From NCBI GenBank assembly GCA_020355945.1, contig CP070627.1, forward strand, positions 5,131,194-5,158,138: DNA of 26,945 nucleotides. Reading direction: 5' to 3'. Positions within the stretch are counted from its first letter, which is position 1. Each line of letters begins with the position of its first letter. Below, one piece after another: positions 1 through 6,656 of the stretch. This DNA is from Candidatus Aminicenantota bacterium (GTDB lineage Bacteria; Acidobacteriota; Aminicenantia; UBA2199). The position numbers were made by a program, and so were the translations under genes. The notes below the pieces were generated by a model. The model was not told the DNA's origin, ran no database searches, and was given only the letters and a program-made list of their open reading frames with translations.

Positions 1-738
1 CATCCTGATTTTTCCATCATTGTCAAGCACCAGAATCCCTGTGGGGCTGCCCAGGGCAATTCTCAAAAGGAAGCCTTTAAAAAAGCCTTTTCCGGTGATC
101 CCAAATCCGCCTTTGGTGGCATTGTCGGGTTTAATAGACCTTTAGACGGTGAGACCGCAGAAGAGATGAAAAAAATATTTTTCGAGGTGATTGTTGCCCC
201 GGATTATACGGACGAAGCCCTGCAAGCCTTTAAAAAGAAAAAGAACCTGAGGATCATTAAAGTACCGTTGGGATACCGGGAAAAATCCGATATCAAAACC
301 GTTCCCGGTGGATTTGTTTTCCAGGACCGGGACCAGCAATTAAAAAACTATGAAGATTTTGAATTAAAAACCTCACGCCCGCTTACAGCCAGGGAGATCA
401 GTGATGTCCAACTGGGTTGGAAATTGATCAAATTTGTTAAATCCAATGCCATTATTATTGTAAAAGAGGGGATGTTAATTGGTGTAGGTGCGGGTCAGAT
501 GAGCCGGGTGGATTCAGTGGATATAGCCATTCGAAAAAGTCAATTCCCAGTAGAAGGATCAGTACTGATATCGGATGCTTTCTTTCCCTTTGCCGATTCC
601 GTAGAGATTGCGGCCAAACACAACATTACCGTCATGGTGGAACCTGGTGGTTCGGTTCGGGACAACGAAGTGATTGAAAAGGCAGAGGAATGCGGTATTT
701 CCCTTCTTTTCACCGGCATGCGCCATTTCCGGCATTAA
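1..738 (+). CDS. purH: Bifunctional AICAR transformylase / IMP cyclohydrolase, C-terminal part
   Basis: The reading frame is open from the first base, so the 5' end of the gene lies outside the window. About 245 residues remain, covering much of the AICAR formyltransferase domain. This domain transfers a formyl group from 10-formyl-tetrahydrofolate to AICAR in the last steps of cytoplasmic IMP synthesis. Near the start is the conserved KHQNPCG motif, whose Lys-His pair is catalytic in this family. It is followed by SAFGGIVGFNRPLD, the VKSNAIIIVKEGMLIGVGAGQ stretch, and the typical C-terminal end SDAFFPFADSVE, then VEPGGSVRDNEVI and LLFTGMRHFRH. The stop codon is TAA. The family is recognised with high confidence; the IMP cyclohydrolase half is not visible here. 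The gene converges on the CstA-type gene, with a palindromic element between them. Confidence 0.96.
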   Translation, partial: HPDFSIIVKHQNPCGAAQGNSQKEAFKKAFSGDPKSAFGGIVGFNRPLDGETAEEMKKIFFEVIVAPDYTDEALQAFKKKKNLRIIKVPLGYREKSDIKTVPGGFVFQDRDQQLKNYEDFELKTSRPLTAREISDVQLGWKLIKFVKSNAIIIVKEGMLIGVGAGQMSRVDSVDIAIRKSQFPVEGSVLISDAFFPFADSVEIAAKHNITVMVEPGGSVRDNEVIEKAEECGISLLFTGMRHFRH

Positions 739-739
739 T

Positions 740-885
740 GCCTCCGGCGGCCGTGACTGCAGGGGGCTCTTTTCGAGAAAACCGCCCCCTGGACCCCCAC
801 AAAAGCTTTTGACTAATTTCATCTAATCAAAAGTTTTTGGAGGTGTCGGAACCTTTTTTCAAAAAGGTTCTGACCCGCCGGAGGC
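740..885. repeat. Palindromic intergenic repeat element with 11-bp terminal inverted repeats
   Basis: The gap between the convergent purH and cstA-like genes is bounded by perfect 11-bp inverted repeats, GCCTCCGGCGG at 740-750 and CCGCCGGAGGC at 875-885. Inside are three more self-complementary pieces: AGGGGGC/GCCCCCT at 761-767 and 784-790, CTTTTGA/TCAAAAG at 806-812 and 827-833, and a near-perfect hairpin GAACCTTTTTT/AAAAAGGTTC at 849-870. The right end abuts the stop codon of the minus-strand gene. It encodes nothing convincing. It resembles a non-autonomous palindromic element (MITE- or REP-like) and may also work as a two-way transcription terminator. Confidence 0.75.
849..870. terminator. 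Hairpin that may terminate both convergent genes
   Basis: GAACC followed by six T, one C, five A and GGTTC forms a stem with almost no loop. It lies between two convergent genes, where a bidirectional terminator is expected. The T/A run lies inside the stem, so this is not a textbook intrinsic terminator. The function is inferred from structure and position. Confidence 0.4.
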
Positions 886-2496
886 TTATCTTCTTAGAGC
901 TTTTAACGCATGAACCACCATTGAAACAGCGACGCCCAAAAGCAAGAGGGCAAAGAAAGCCAACAAGTAATTTTGGGAACGTAAGTTATTCCAGAGCAAG
1001 AGCAGCAGGGCGCAGTTGGTCATAACATACATAAAGTACATGGGCCAGCGGGTGAACCAGTTAGCGGTTTTTTTGTTTTTCAGCCAGAGGGTAACCGCTA
1101 ACAGGGCCAGTGCAGCTAATAGTTGATTAGCAGAGCCAAAAAGGGGCCAGATGGCTTTCCATTGACCGGTCAGCGCTAAACCACCCCCTGCCGCTACCGA
1201 CACAAAGGTACCGACAAACCGGTTGGTTAACCATTTTCTTTGGCCTCCTACTTTTTTATGTCCAAAGAATTCCTGGAAACTGAACCGGGACAACCGGGTG
1301 GCAGTGTCCAGGGTGGTGAGAGCAAAGGCCGATACCGTCAATGCGGCAAAAGATATACCGGTTTCCAGGGGTAACCCCAGTTTGCTCATGAAATTTCCCA
1401 CGCCGTTGGCAAATAATGCCACCGGTCCCCCACCCCCAGCGGACATGTACCCGTGGTACTGCTGTTGAGTGAGAACGGCAACGGTAATCAAGGCAATGAC
1501 TGCCAGCAGGGATTCAATCAACATTCCGCCGTAACCAATGGGTTGGGTATCGGTCTCTTTATCCAGTTGTTTCGACGTAGTGCCGGAAGCCACCAGCGAA
1601 TGAAATCCTGAAATAGCACCACAGGCAACCGTCACAAACAATATGGGAAATAGGTAACCAATATCCTGGGAAAATCCCCTATAAATTTCCAGCCTGACAA
1701 CAGGATTGGTGACCACGATCCCTAAGAATGCGCCGAAGAGCAACAGATAGAGTAAAAATGAATTCAAGTAGTCACGGGGCTGCAAGAGCACCCAGACCGG
1801 GACCACGGACGCGACAAAAATATAGCCCATTAAAATCAAAATCCAGGCTGCCATGGGTAATTGTAATGGGAAAACCATTCCCAAATAGATGCAAAGGAAC
1901 AATAAGACAATGCCCACCAACGTGCCTGCCACCAGGTTCACTTTTAGTCGATAGATGCTTACTCCAAAGAGCAGGGCCAACAAAATAAACAAGGCGGAAG
2001 CGGTGCCTACTTCGGGTTTGGCTTCAAAAGTCCGGGCGACAATCACCAGAAATGCAGCCAGTACCAGCACCAATGTAGCCCAGGCAAACACCAGGAAAAG
2101 CTTTTTCCCAAAGGGTCCCACATGTTCTTCAATCACCTTGCCAATGGATTGGGCTTTATGACGAACCGAAGCCACCAGGGCGGAAAAATCATGGACAGCC
2201 CCCATAAAAATACCTCCCACAACAATCCACAGGTAAACCGGGCCCCAACCAAACACCGCTGCCGTGATGGGACCAATGATGGGCGCCGCCCCGGCAATGG
2301 AAGCGAAATGATGACCCAGTAAAACCACCGACCTGGTGGGTACATAATCCACACCGTCCTTCATCGTATGGGCCGGTGTCTTTTGAGTATTATCCAACTT
2401 GAACTTCCGCGCCAGGTACCTACCATAAAAAAGATATCCCATAAAAAAAAGAATCACCGATATGATTAATAAAAAAAGACCGCTGACATTAAACAT
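886..2496 (-). CDS. cstA: CstA-family carbon starvation / pyruvate (or peptide) transporter
   Basis: This is a 536-residue polytopic inner-membrane protein with about a dozen hydrophobic segments. The N-terminal hallmark of CstA proteins, TRSVVLLGHHFASIAGAAP followed by IIGP, lies at residues 54-76. Further typical stretches are GAVHDFSALVASVRHKAQSIG and SGFHSLVASGTTSKQLDKETD, and LTTLDTATRLSRFSFQE. E. coli CstA is about 700 residues; this is one of the shorter forms common in other phyla. Known members import pyruvate or have been linked to peptide uptake, and the substrate here cannot be told from sequence. The ATG is preceded by AGGAGTG (minus strand, 2504-2510) at good spacing. The gene stands alone on its strand, convergent with purH. 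Confidence 0.92.
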   Translation of the reverse strand: MFNVSGLFLLIISVILFFMGYLFYGRYLARKFKLDNTQKTPAHTMKDGVDYVPTRSVVLLGHHFASIAGAAPIIGPITAAVFGWGPVYLWIVVGGIFMGAVHDFSALVASVRHKAQSIGKVIEEHVGPFGKKLFLVFAWATLVLVLAAFLVIVARTFEAKPEVGTASALFILLALLFGVSIYRLKVNLVAGTLVGIVLLFLCIYLGMVFPLQLPMAAWILILMGYIFVASVVPVWVLLQPRDYLNSFLLYLLLFGAFLGIVVTNPVVRLEIYRGFSQDIGYLFPILFVTVACGAISGFHSLVASGTTSKQLDKETDTQPIGYGGMLIESLLAVIALITVAVLTQQQYHGYMSAGGGGPVALFANGVGNFMSKLGLPLETGISFAALTVSAFALTTLDTATRLSRFSFQEFFGHKKVGGQRKWLTNRFVGTFVSVAAGGGLALTGQWKAIWPLFGSANQLLAALALLAVTLWLKNKKTANWFTRWPMYFMYVMTNCALLLLLWNNLRSQNYLLAFFALLLLGVAVSMVVHALKALRR

Positions 2497-2526
2497 TATT
2501 CTTCACTCCTTATAAATTAAATACTA

Positions 2527-2554
2527 TTTTTACATAAATTCCCGTTATTGTAAA
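2527..2554 (-). promoter_or_regulatory. Candidate promoter of the cstA-like gene
   Basis: On the minus strand, TTTACA (2549-2554) and TAAAAA (2527-2532) are separated by 16 bases, followed by an AT-rich leader and the AGGAGTG ribosome site. The match is moderate, and the AT-rich surroundings make chance likely enough for low confidence. Confidence 0.3.
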
Positions 2555-2586
2555 CCCTAAACGGACAATCCGGGAATAAAAATTGG

Positions 2587-2606
2587 CAAGGGGGCAAGCC
2601 CCCTTG
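2587..2606. repeat. GGGGGCAAG hairpin, short copy
   Basis: CAAGGGGGC (2587-2595) and GCCCCCTTG (2598-2606) are perfect inverted repeats separated by AA. The core GGGGGCAAG recurs at 11366 and 12813 as the left arm of longer hairpins, so this looks like a collapsed copy of the same dispersed palindrome. Confidence 0.7.
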
Positions 2607-2637
2607 TTCCCTTCTCATTTTGAATTTTTATTTTTTA

Positions 2638-2692
2638 GTCCGTGTTTGTCCGTGTTCGTCGCCACTATGTGGCTAAAATTAGAATTGCTGCA
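2638..2692 (+). repeat. TCCGTG tandem units followed by the AAAATTAGAATTGCTGCA box
   Basis: Two 10-base units starting GTCCGTGTT (2638-2647, 2648-2657) and a partial third are followed at 2675-2692 by AAAATTAGAATTGCTGCA. The same order, with TTCGTG units and a box differing at one base, occurs at 12874-12918. Both copies sit directly upstream of a TTGACA promoter. Confidence 0.6.
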
Positions 2693-2696
2693 TAAA

Positions 2697-2725
2697 TTGA
2701 CATTTTAATTTTTTTATGTTATGGT
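2697..2725 (+). promoter_or_regulatory. Candidate sigma-70 promoter for the 2771 gene
   Basis: TTGACA (2697-2702) and TATGGT (2720-2725) are 17 bases apart. The start codon is about 45 bases downstream, leaving room for the AGAGGTG ribosome site. It lies immediately after the AAAATTAGAATTGCTGCA repeat box. Confidence 0.5.
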
Positions 2726-2770
2726 TATGGATACAAACAAATAAAAATTAAATGATAGAAGAGGTGTAAA

Positions 2771-3367
2771 ATGAATCAGGATCCGGAAATCAATGCCTTG
2801 AGTAAAGTAAATGAAACTCTTAAAGGACTTAATCGTGCACAAATAAAACGAATAATCGATTGGATTACAAGTAAATTTGAATTATTGGGAAAAAAACCGG
2901 TTATGGATAAAGCTGGTCCCCCTGGAGTTACAGCGAAGCCGGTTGAAACTGCCGAACCCATTGAAAAACCTGTTAAAAAAAGACGCGGCAGACGGCCCAA
3001 AAAAGCCCAACCAAAACCTGGACCGGAACAAACAGAAATTAAGGGTTTCATGAAATATGAGACGGTTGAAGATTTATTCTTTGCCTCAAATGTAAGAACC
3101 ATTGCATCAAAAATTTTACTTGTCGCAGCTTATTTACAAGAGAAACATAATTTTAAAGAATTTAGCAGTTTGGATATTAATTCCAGGCTAAAAAACATAG
3201 GACAGGGAGTTCAAAATATTACCACCTCCATCAATTCACTGGTTGATAAAAAACCCCCACTATTAATTCAAACAAGAAAAATGGGTGACAGCAAACAAGC
3301 CAAAAGAAAATTCCGGGTAACAGAAGAAGGATTAAGAATTGCCAGAAATTACTTAATCCAACAGTGA
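2771..3367 (+). CDS. Unknown protein with AT-hook-like basic linker and winged-helix-like C-terminus
   Basis: I do not recognise the family of this 198-residue protein. Residues about 8-40 form a likely helical segment (LSKVNETLKGLNRAQIKRII). Residues about 55-87 are a low-complexity Pro/Lys/Glu linker containing KKRRGRRPKKAQPKPG, which resembles an AT-hook (the RGRP core here reads RGRRP). Residues about 95-198 are compact, with predicted helices and the ending KRFRVTEEG-like pattern (read here as KRKFRVTEEGLRIARNYL) seen at the wing of small winged-helix DNA-binding domains. A cytoplasmic DNA-binding role is plausible but inferred. The ATG follows AGAGGTG at suitable spacing. The next gene starts 39 bases downstream on the same strand, so they probably share a transcript. 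Confidence 0.75.
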   Translation: MNQDPEINALSKVNETLKGLNRAQIKRIIDWITSKFELLGKKPVMDKAGPPGVTAKPVETAEPIEKPVKKRRGRRPKKAQPKPGPEQTEIKGFMKYETVEDLFFASNVRTIASKILLVAAYLQEKHNFKEFSSLDINSRLKNIGQGVQNITTSINSLVDKKPPLLIQTRKMGDSKQAKRKFRVTEEGLRIARNYLIQQ

Positions 3368-3406
3368 GGGACAGGGATAAAGGGTAAACGGATGAGGTAT
3401 GATTAG

Positions 3407-4369
3407 ATGAAGAAGAAAAAACTATTTGTTGTTGATACGGATAAAAATTTTCAAACCCAGGTGAAATCCCTATGTCCGCCGGACCAGGTAGAGGTGCAAT
3501 CCTATTCCTCCGGCATGGAAATTTTTTCTTTAATTGGCAAGGAAAAACCATACCTGGTATTGGTAAATCTTGAGGTCCCGGATATCAATGATTTTGTTAT
3601 GTATGACCTGTTAAAAAAAACCAATGACAATTCAATACCTGTGGTGGTTACCTATTTAAATCAATCGGAAAAGGAACTGCAACCGTACAAAAAACTAAAA
3701 TTCCAGGCAAAAGGTTATTACAAAAAGCCCATTTCCAATGATGATCTTTACGGTATATTGGAAAACTACCTGGAATTGCAGGAAGAAGAAGAAGATGATG
3801 ACAATGAGTTCTCGGATGCCAACATCGATCGACTGGTGCGGGGTGAATTGGTGGAAACCGGACTTAAAGATGAATTTAATGCATCGGAGCTCCTGGAAGT
3901 TCCCGATGAAGAACCTGACATTAAAGCAGATACCAAAGAACTGGAGGCAGATGAACAAAAAAAGAAAACCAGCAGAATGGAGATAGAACTCAAAAATCAG
4001 ATCATCTCCCTTGAACGGCAAAATGAGTTCTTAAGAAGCGAAAACAAAGAACTGTCTATTGCTATCGAATCTATAAAAGCTGAGATGGAAAAACAGGATT
4101 CACAGTTCCAACAACTGAAGTCACAATTGCAGGAAAAGACAGCAGAGCATGAAGCATATTCGGATTTGACACAAAAATTACAAACAGTGGAAAAAGAAAA
4201 TTCCAGTCTGAAACTCCAGATAAACCACCATCTCACGGTCCTGGAGAATCTGAATAAGGAAATGGATGAGGTGCGTAATGGAGTGAATTTTTATAAAAAC
4301 CGCTTGCAAGAGCTGGGAGAACTCCTCCACAACGCCCTGACATTGACTCAAACCGAAAACCAATCATAG
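3407..4369 (+). CDS. Degenerate receiver domain fused to long coiled coil (FrzS/AglZ-like architecture)
   Basis: The protein has 320 residues. Residues 5-122 have the fold pattern of a response-regulator receiver: acidic D10/D12 after the first strand (FVVDTD), the switch Thr at T82, and the conserved Lys-Pro at K107-P108. At the phosphorylation position the strand reads LVLVNLEVPD, so Asn54 replaces the usual Asp and normal phosphotransfer is unlikely. Residues about 124-185 are an acidic linker (EEEEDDDNE and others). Residues about 190-310 form a charged heptad-rich coiled coil. Myxococcus FrzS and AglZ, which act on polar motility machines, share a pseudo-receiver plus coiled coil layout. 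The functional link here is inferred from architecture and from the pil genes downstream, not from similarity I can measure. The ribosome site is GAGGT at 3394-3398. The dipeptidase follows after 37 bases. Confidence 0.8.
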   Translation: MKKKKLFVVDTDKNFQTQVKSLCPPDQVEVQSYSSGMEIFSLIGKEKPYLVLVNLEVPDINDFVMYDLLKKTNDNSIPVVVTYLNQSEKELQPYKKLKFQAKGYYKKPISNDDLYGILENYLELQEEEEDDDNEFSDANIDRLVRGELVETGLKDEFNASELLEVPDEEPDIKADTKELEADEQKKKTSRMEIELKNQIISLERQNEFLRSENKELSIAIESIKAEMEKQDSQFQQLKSQLQEKTAEHEAYSDLTQKLQTVEKENSSLKLQINHHLTVLENLNKEMDEVRNGVNFYKNRLQELGELLHNALTLTQTENQS

Positions 4370-4406
4370 AAAATTTCAAATTTATCCATAAGGAGGAATG
4401 TAAAGA

Positions 4407-6086
4407 ATGATGAAAAAAACAGCGTTCATGATTACATCAGGAATTCTCGCAGCCATGTTTTTGTGGTTACCCCATTCGTTGGTGCAGGCCTGTACCAACT
4501 ATCTGATCACCAAAGGGGCGTCTGCGGATGGTTCCACTATGATTACTTATGCTGCCGATGCCCATGTACTCTATGGGGAACTCTATTACACCCCGGCTCA
4601 AGATCACATGGAAGGCAGCATGCTTGACATTTATGAGTGGGATACGAACAAATACCTGGGAAAGATAAAACAGGTTCCCCATACCTATGCGGTGGTGGGT
4701 TTAATGAATGAGCACCAGGTAGCTGTAGGTGAGACCACCTGGGGTGGTCGAAAAGAATTGAGAGACCCCAAAGCAATTATGGATTATGGCAGTTTGATGT
4801 TTATTGCCTTGCAGCGGGCTAAGACCGCGCGGGAAGCCATAAAAGTCATGACCCACCTGGTGGCAGAGTACGGTTATGCCAGCTCCGGTGAGTCCTTTTC
4901 CATATCCGATCCCAATGAAGTCTGGTTCATGGATCTGATCTCCAAAGGCCCGGATAACAAGGGAGCGGTCTGGGTGGCCCGCCGTATACCTGACGGTTAT
5001 ATCTGTGCCCATGCCAACCAGGCCAGGATTCGCCAATTCCCCTTGAATGACCCGAAAAACTGCCTCTATGCCAAAGATGTTATCTCCTTTGCCAGGGAAA
5101 AGAAATACTTTGAAGGGAAAGATGAAGATTTCAGTTTTGTCGATGCTTATGCACCCCTGGACTTTGGAGCGCTGCGGTTCTGTGAAGCCAGGGTCTGGAG
5201 CATGTTCCGGCGGACGGTAAAAGACCCCAAAACCATGGACCAATACCTGGACTATGTCAAAGGCGATCCCAAAGCAAAACCCGTACCCTTTTGGATCAAA
5301 CCCTATAAAAAACTCTCGGTTCGAGACCTCATGGAATTGATGAGGGATCATTTTGAAGGCACTGCCCTGGATATGACCAAAGATGTAGGTGCCGGTCCTT
5401 TTCGCCTCCCCTATCGTTGGCGGCCTTTAACCTGGCAGTTAGAAGATAAAGAAGATGCACCCAGGTACTGCAATGAACGTGCCGTATCCACCCAGCAAAC
5501 CGGTTTTTCCTTTGTGGCTCAAGCCCGTTCCTGGCTGCCCGGTCCGATTGGAGGTATTTTTTGGATTGGTGTGGATGACACCTATAGTACTGTCTACGTC
5601 CCCATGTACTGCGGCATCCGCCAGGTCCCCAAAAGTTATGCCGTCGGTACCGGGTCCTTTACCGAATTCACCTGGGAATCAGCCTGGTGGGTGTTTAATT
5701 TCGTAGCCAATTTCGCCTACTCCCGCTACTGTGATATGATTAAAGATATCCAGGTGGTGCAAAGGGAATTGGAAGGAAAATTCCTGGCGGTACAGCCGGA
5801 AATCGAACAAGCTGCCCTCAACTTGTACAAACAATCCCCGGAATTGGCCAGGGAGTATCTCACCGCCTATTCGGTAAGAGAAGGCAACGCCGTGGTCAAA
5901 CGCTGGAAAAGATTGGGAGAATTCTTGCTCTATAAATACCTGGATGGCAATTTAAAAGTGATAAAAACCAACGGACAAATCGAAGTGACCCACCCGGGGT
6001 ACCCCAAAGAATGGTACAAACGAATTGTTGAAGAAACCGGCGATCATTTTAAAGTCAAAGAAGAGAAAAAAGAAGAATCCCACTAG
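4407..6086 (+). CDS. Exported C69-family dipeptidase
   Basis: This 559-residue protein belongs to peptidase family C69, which are N-terminal-nucleophile hydrolases that cleave dipeptides. Residues 1-28 are a signal peptide (basic start, hydrophobic core, LVQA end). Cleavage before Cys29 would expose the catalytic Cys in ACTNYLITKGASADGSTMI, as the family requires. Other family marks are GETTWGGR, then SGESFSISDPNEVWFMDLI, the PYRWRPL motif, and the tryptophan-rich TEFTWESAWWVFNFVANF near the C-terminal third. The predicted place of action is the periplasm or outside the cell, probably in peptide scavenging. A strong AGGAGG (4391-4396) precedes two adjacent ATG codons (4407 and 4410), and either could be used. 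It probably shares an operon with the two genes upstream (37-base gap). The signal peptide is the only departure from cytoplasmic PepD relatives. Confidence 0.92.
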   Translation: MMKKTAFMITSGILAAMFLWLPHSLVQACTNYLITKGASADGSTMITYAADAHVLYGELYYTPAQDHMEGSMLDIYEWDTNKYLGKIKQVPHTYAVVGLMNEHQVAVGETTWGGRKELRDPKAIMDYGSLMFIALQRAKTAREAIKVMTHLVAEYGYASSGESFSISDPNEVWFMDLISKGPDNKGAVWVARRIPDGYICAHANQARIRQFPLNDPKNCLYAKDVISFAREKKYFEGKDEDFSFVDAYAPLDFGALRFCEARVWSMFRRTVKDPKTMDQYLDYVKGDPKAKPVPFWIKPYKKLSVRDLMELMRDHFEGTALDMTKDVGAGPFRLPYRWRPLTWQLEDKEDAPRYCNERAVSTQQTGFSFVAQARSWLPGPIGGIFWIGVDDTYSTVYVPMYCGIRQVPKSYAVGTGSFTEFTWESAWWVFNFVANFAYSRYCDMIKDIQVVQRELEGKFLAVQPEIEQAALNLYKQSPELAREYLTAYSVREGNAVVKRWKRLGEFLLYKYLDGNLKVIKTNGQIEVTHPGYPKEWYKRIVEETGDHFKVKEEKKEESH

Positions 6087-6138
6087 GAGCTTATCCGAGA
6101 ATATAGGTTTTGGAATTGCTGCGAGTTTTTAATTTTTG

Positions 6139-6167
6139 TTGACAAACCGGGGGATTTTCGTTATTAT
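6139..6167 (+). promoter_or_regulatory. Promoter predicting a leaderless mRNA for the 6174 gene
   Basis: TTGACA (6139-6144) and TATTAT (6162-6167) are exactly 17 bases apart. The ATG at 6174 begins 6 bases after the -10 box, which is where transcription should start, and there is no purine-rich ribosome site before it. A 10-base piece of the GAATTGCTGC repeat box lies just upstream at 6113-6122. Confidence 0.7.
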
Positions 6168-6173
6168 TACTGT

Positions 6174-6644
6174 ATGAAGAAAAAAATGAAAAAATTACTG
6201 ACAGGCTGGATTATATTACTCTTGCTGATGACTTTCACTACTACTTCCCGGGCTCAAACAGGGTTTACCCAAAAAGACCGGGATTTATTGATCCAATTGA
6301 ATACCAGGGTTAATGAAATGGAAAAACGATTTGAGCAGCGGTTTGAACAAGTTGATAAACGGTTTGCGGAACTGCGTGCAGATATGAATAACCGGTTTGG
6401 AGAGATGATGACTTACATCGCGATTTTGGCCGCTCTTTTCGCTGCAATAACCGTAGGGACCATCAGTTTTGCCTTGTGGGACAGGAAAACCATGATAAGG
6501 CCTTTTGAAACAAAAGTCTCAGAACTGGATAAAAGAATCACAGCAAACCGGGAAAAGTATGAAAACCTTATCCCTGTTTTAAAAGAATATGCAAAAAAAA
6601 ATAAGAAATTTGCCGATATCATCCAACCATACAATTTATTTTAA
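6174..6644 (+). CDS. Small exported/membrane protein with coiled coil and transmembrane helix
   Basis: This 156-residue protein begins with a basic, hydrophobic signal sequence (residues 1-28, ending TSRAQ). Residues about 32-78 form a coiled coil with a repeating RFEQ/RFAE/RFGE pattern at seven- to eight-residue spacing (KRFEQRFEQVDKRFAELRAD). A transmembrane helix spans about 79-101, and a Lys-rich, probably cytoplasmic, helical tail follows. Similar short signal-coil-TM proteins occur in many environmental bacteria without known function. The coil would lie outside the inner membrane and probably mediates oligomerisation; this is an inference. It is not a type IV prepilin, since the G/FTLxE cleavage motif is absent. 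The gene appears to be transcribed alone from a leaderless-type promoter and converges on the TonB receptor gene 12 bases away. Confidence 0.75.
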   Translation: MKKKMKKLLTGWIILLLLMTFTTTSRAQTGFTQKDRDLLIQLNTRVNEMEKRFEQRFEQVDKRFAELRADMNNRFGEMMTYIAILAALFAAITVGTISFALWDRKTMIRPFETKVSELDKRITANREKYENLIPVLKEYAKKNKKFADIIQPYNLF

Positions 6645-6656
6645 GAATCCAATCCC

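Noticed and set aside
559..1025. Small open frames crossing the purH/cstA gap on both strands
   Set aside because: They run through the palindromic repeat and opposite known genes; no ribosome site or domain supports them.
4701..5351. Open frame of 216 codons on the minus strand inside the C69 dipeptidase gene
   Set aside because: It is fully opposite a well-supported gene with catalytic and signal motifs, and its translation shows no recognisable domain; it is a shadow frame.
6174..6260. The 6174 gene as the missing pilin
   Set aside because: The N-terminus is an ordinary signal sequence; there is no G/FTLxE prepilin cleavage site or hydrophobic alpha-1 helix of pilin type.
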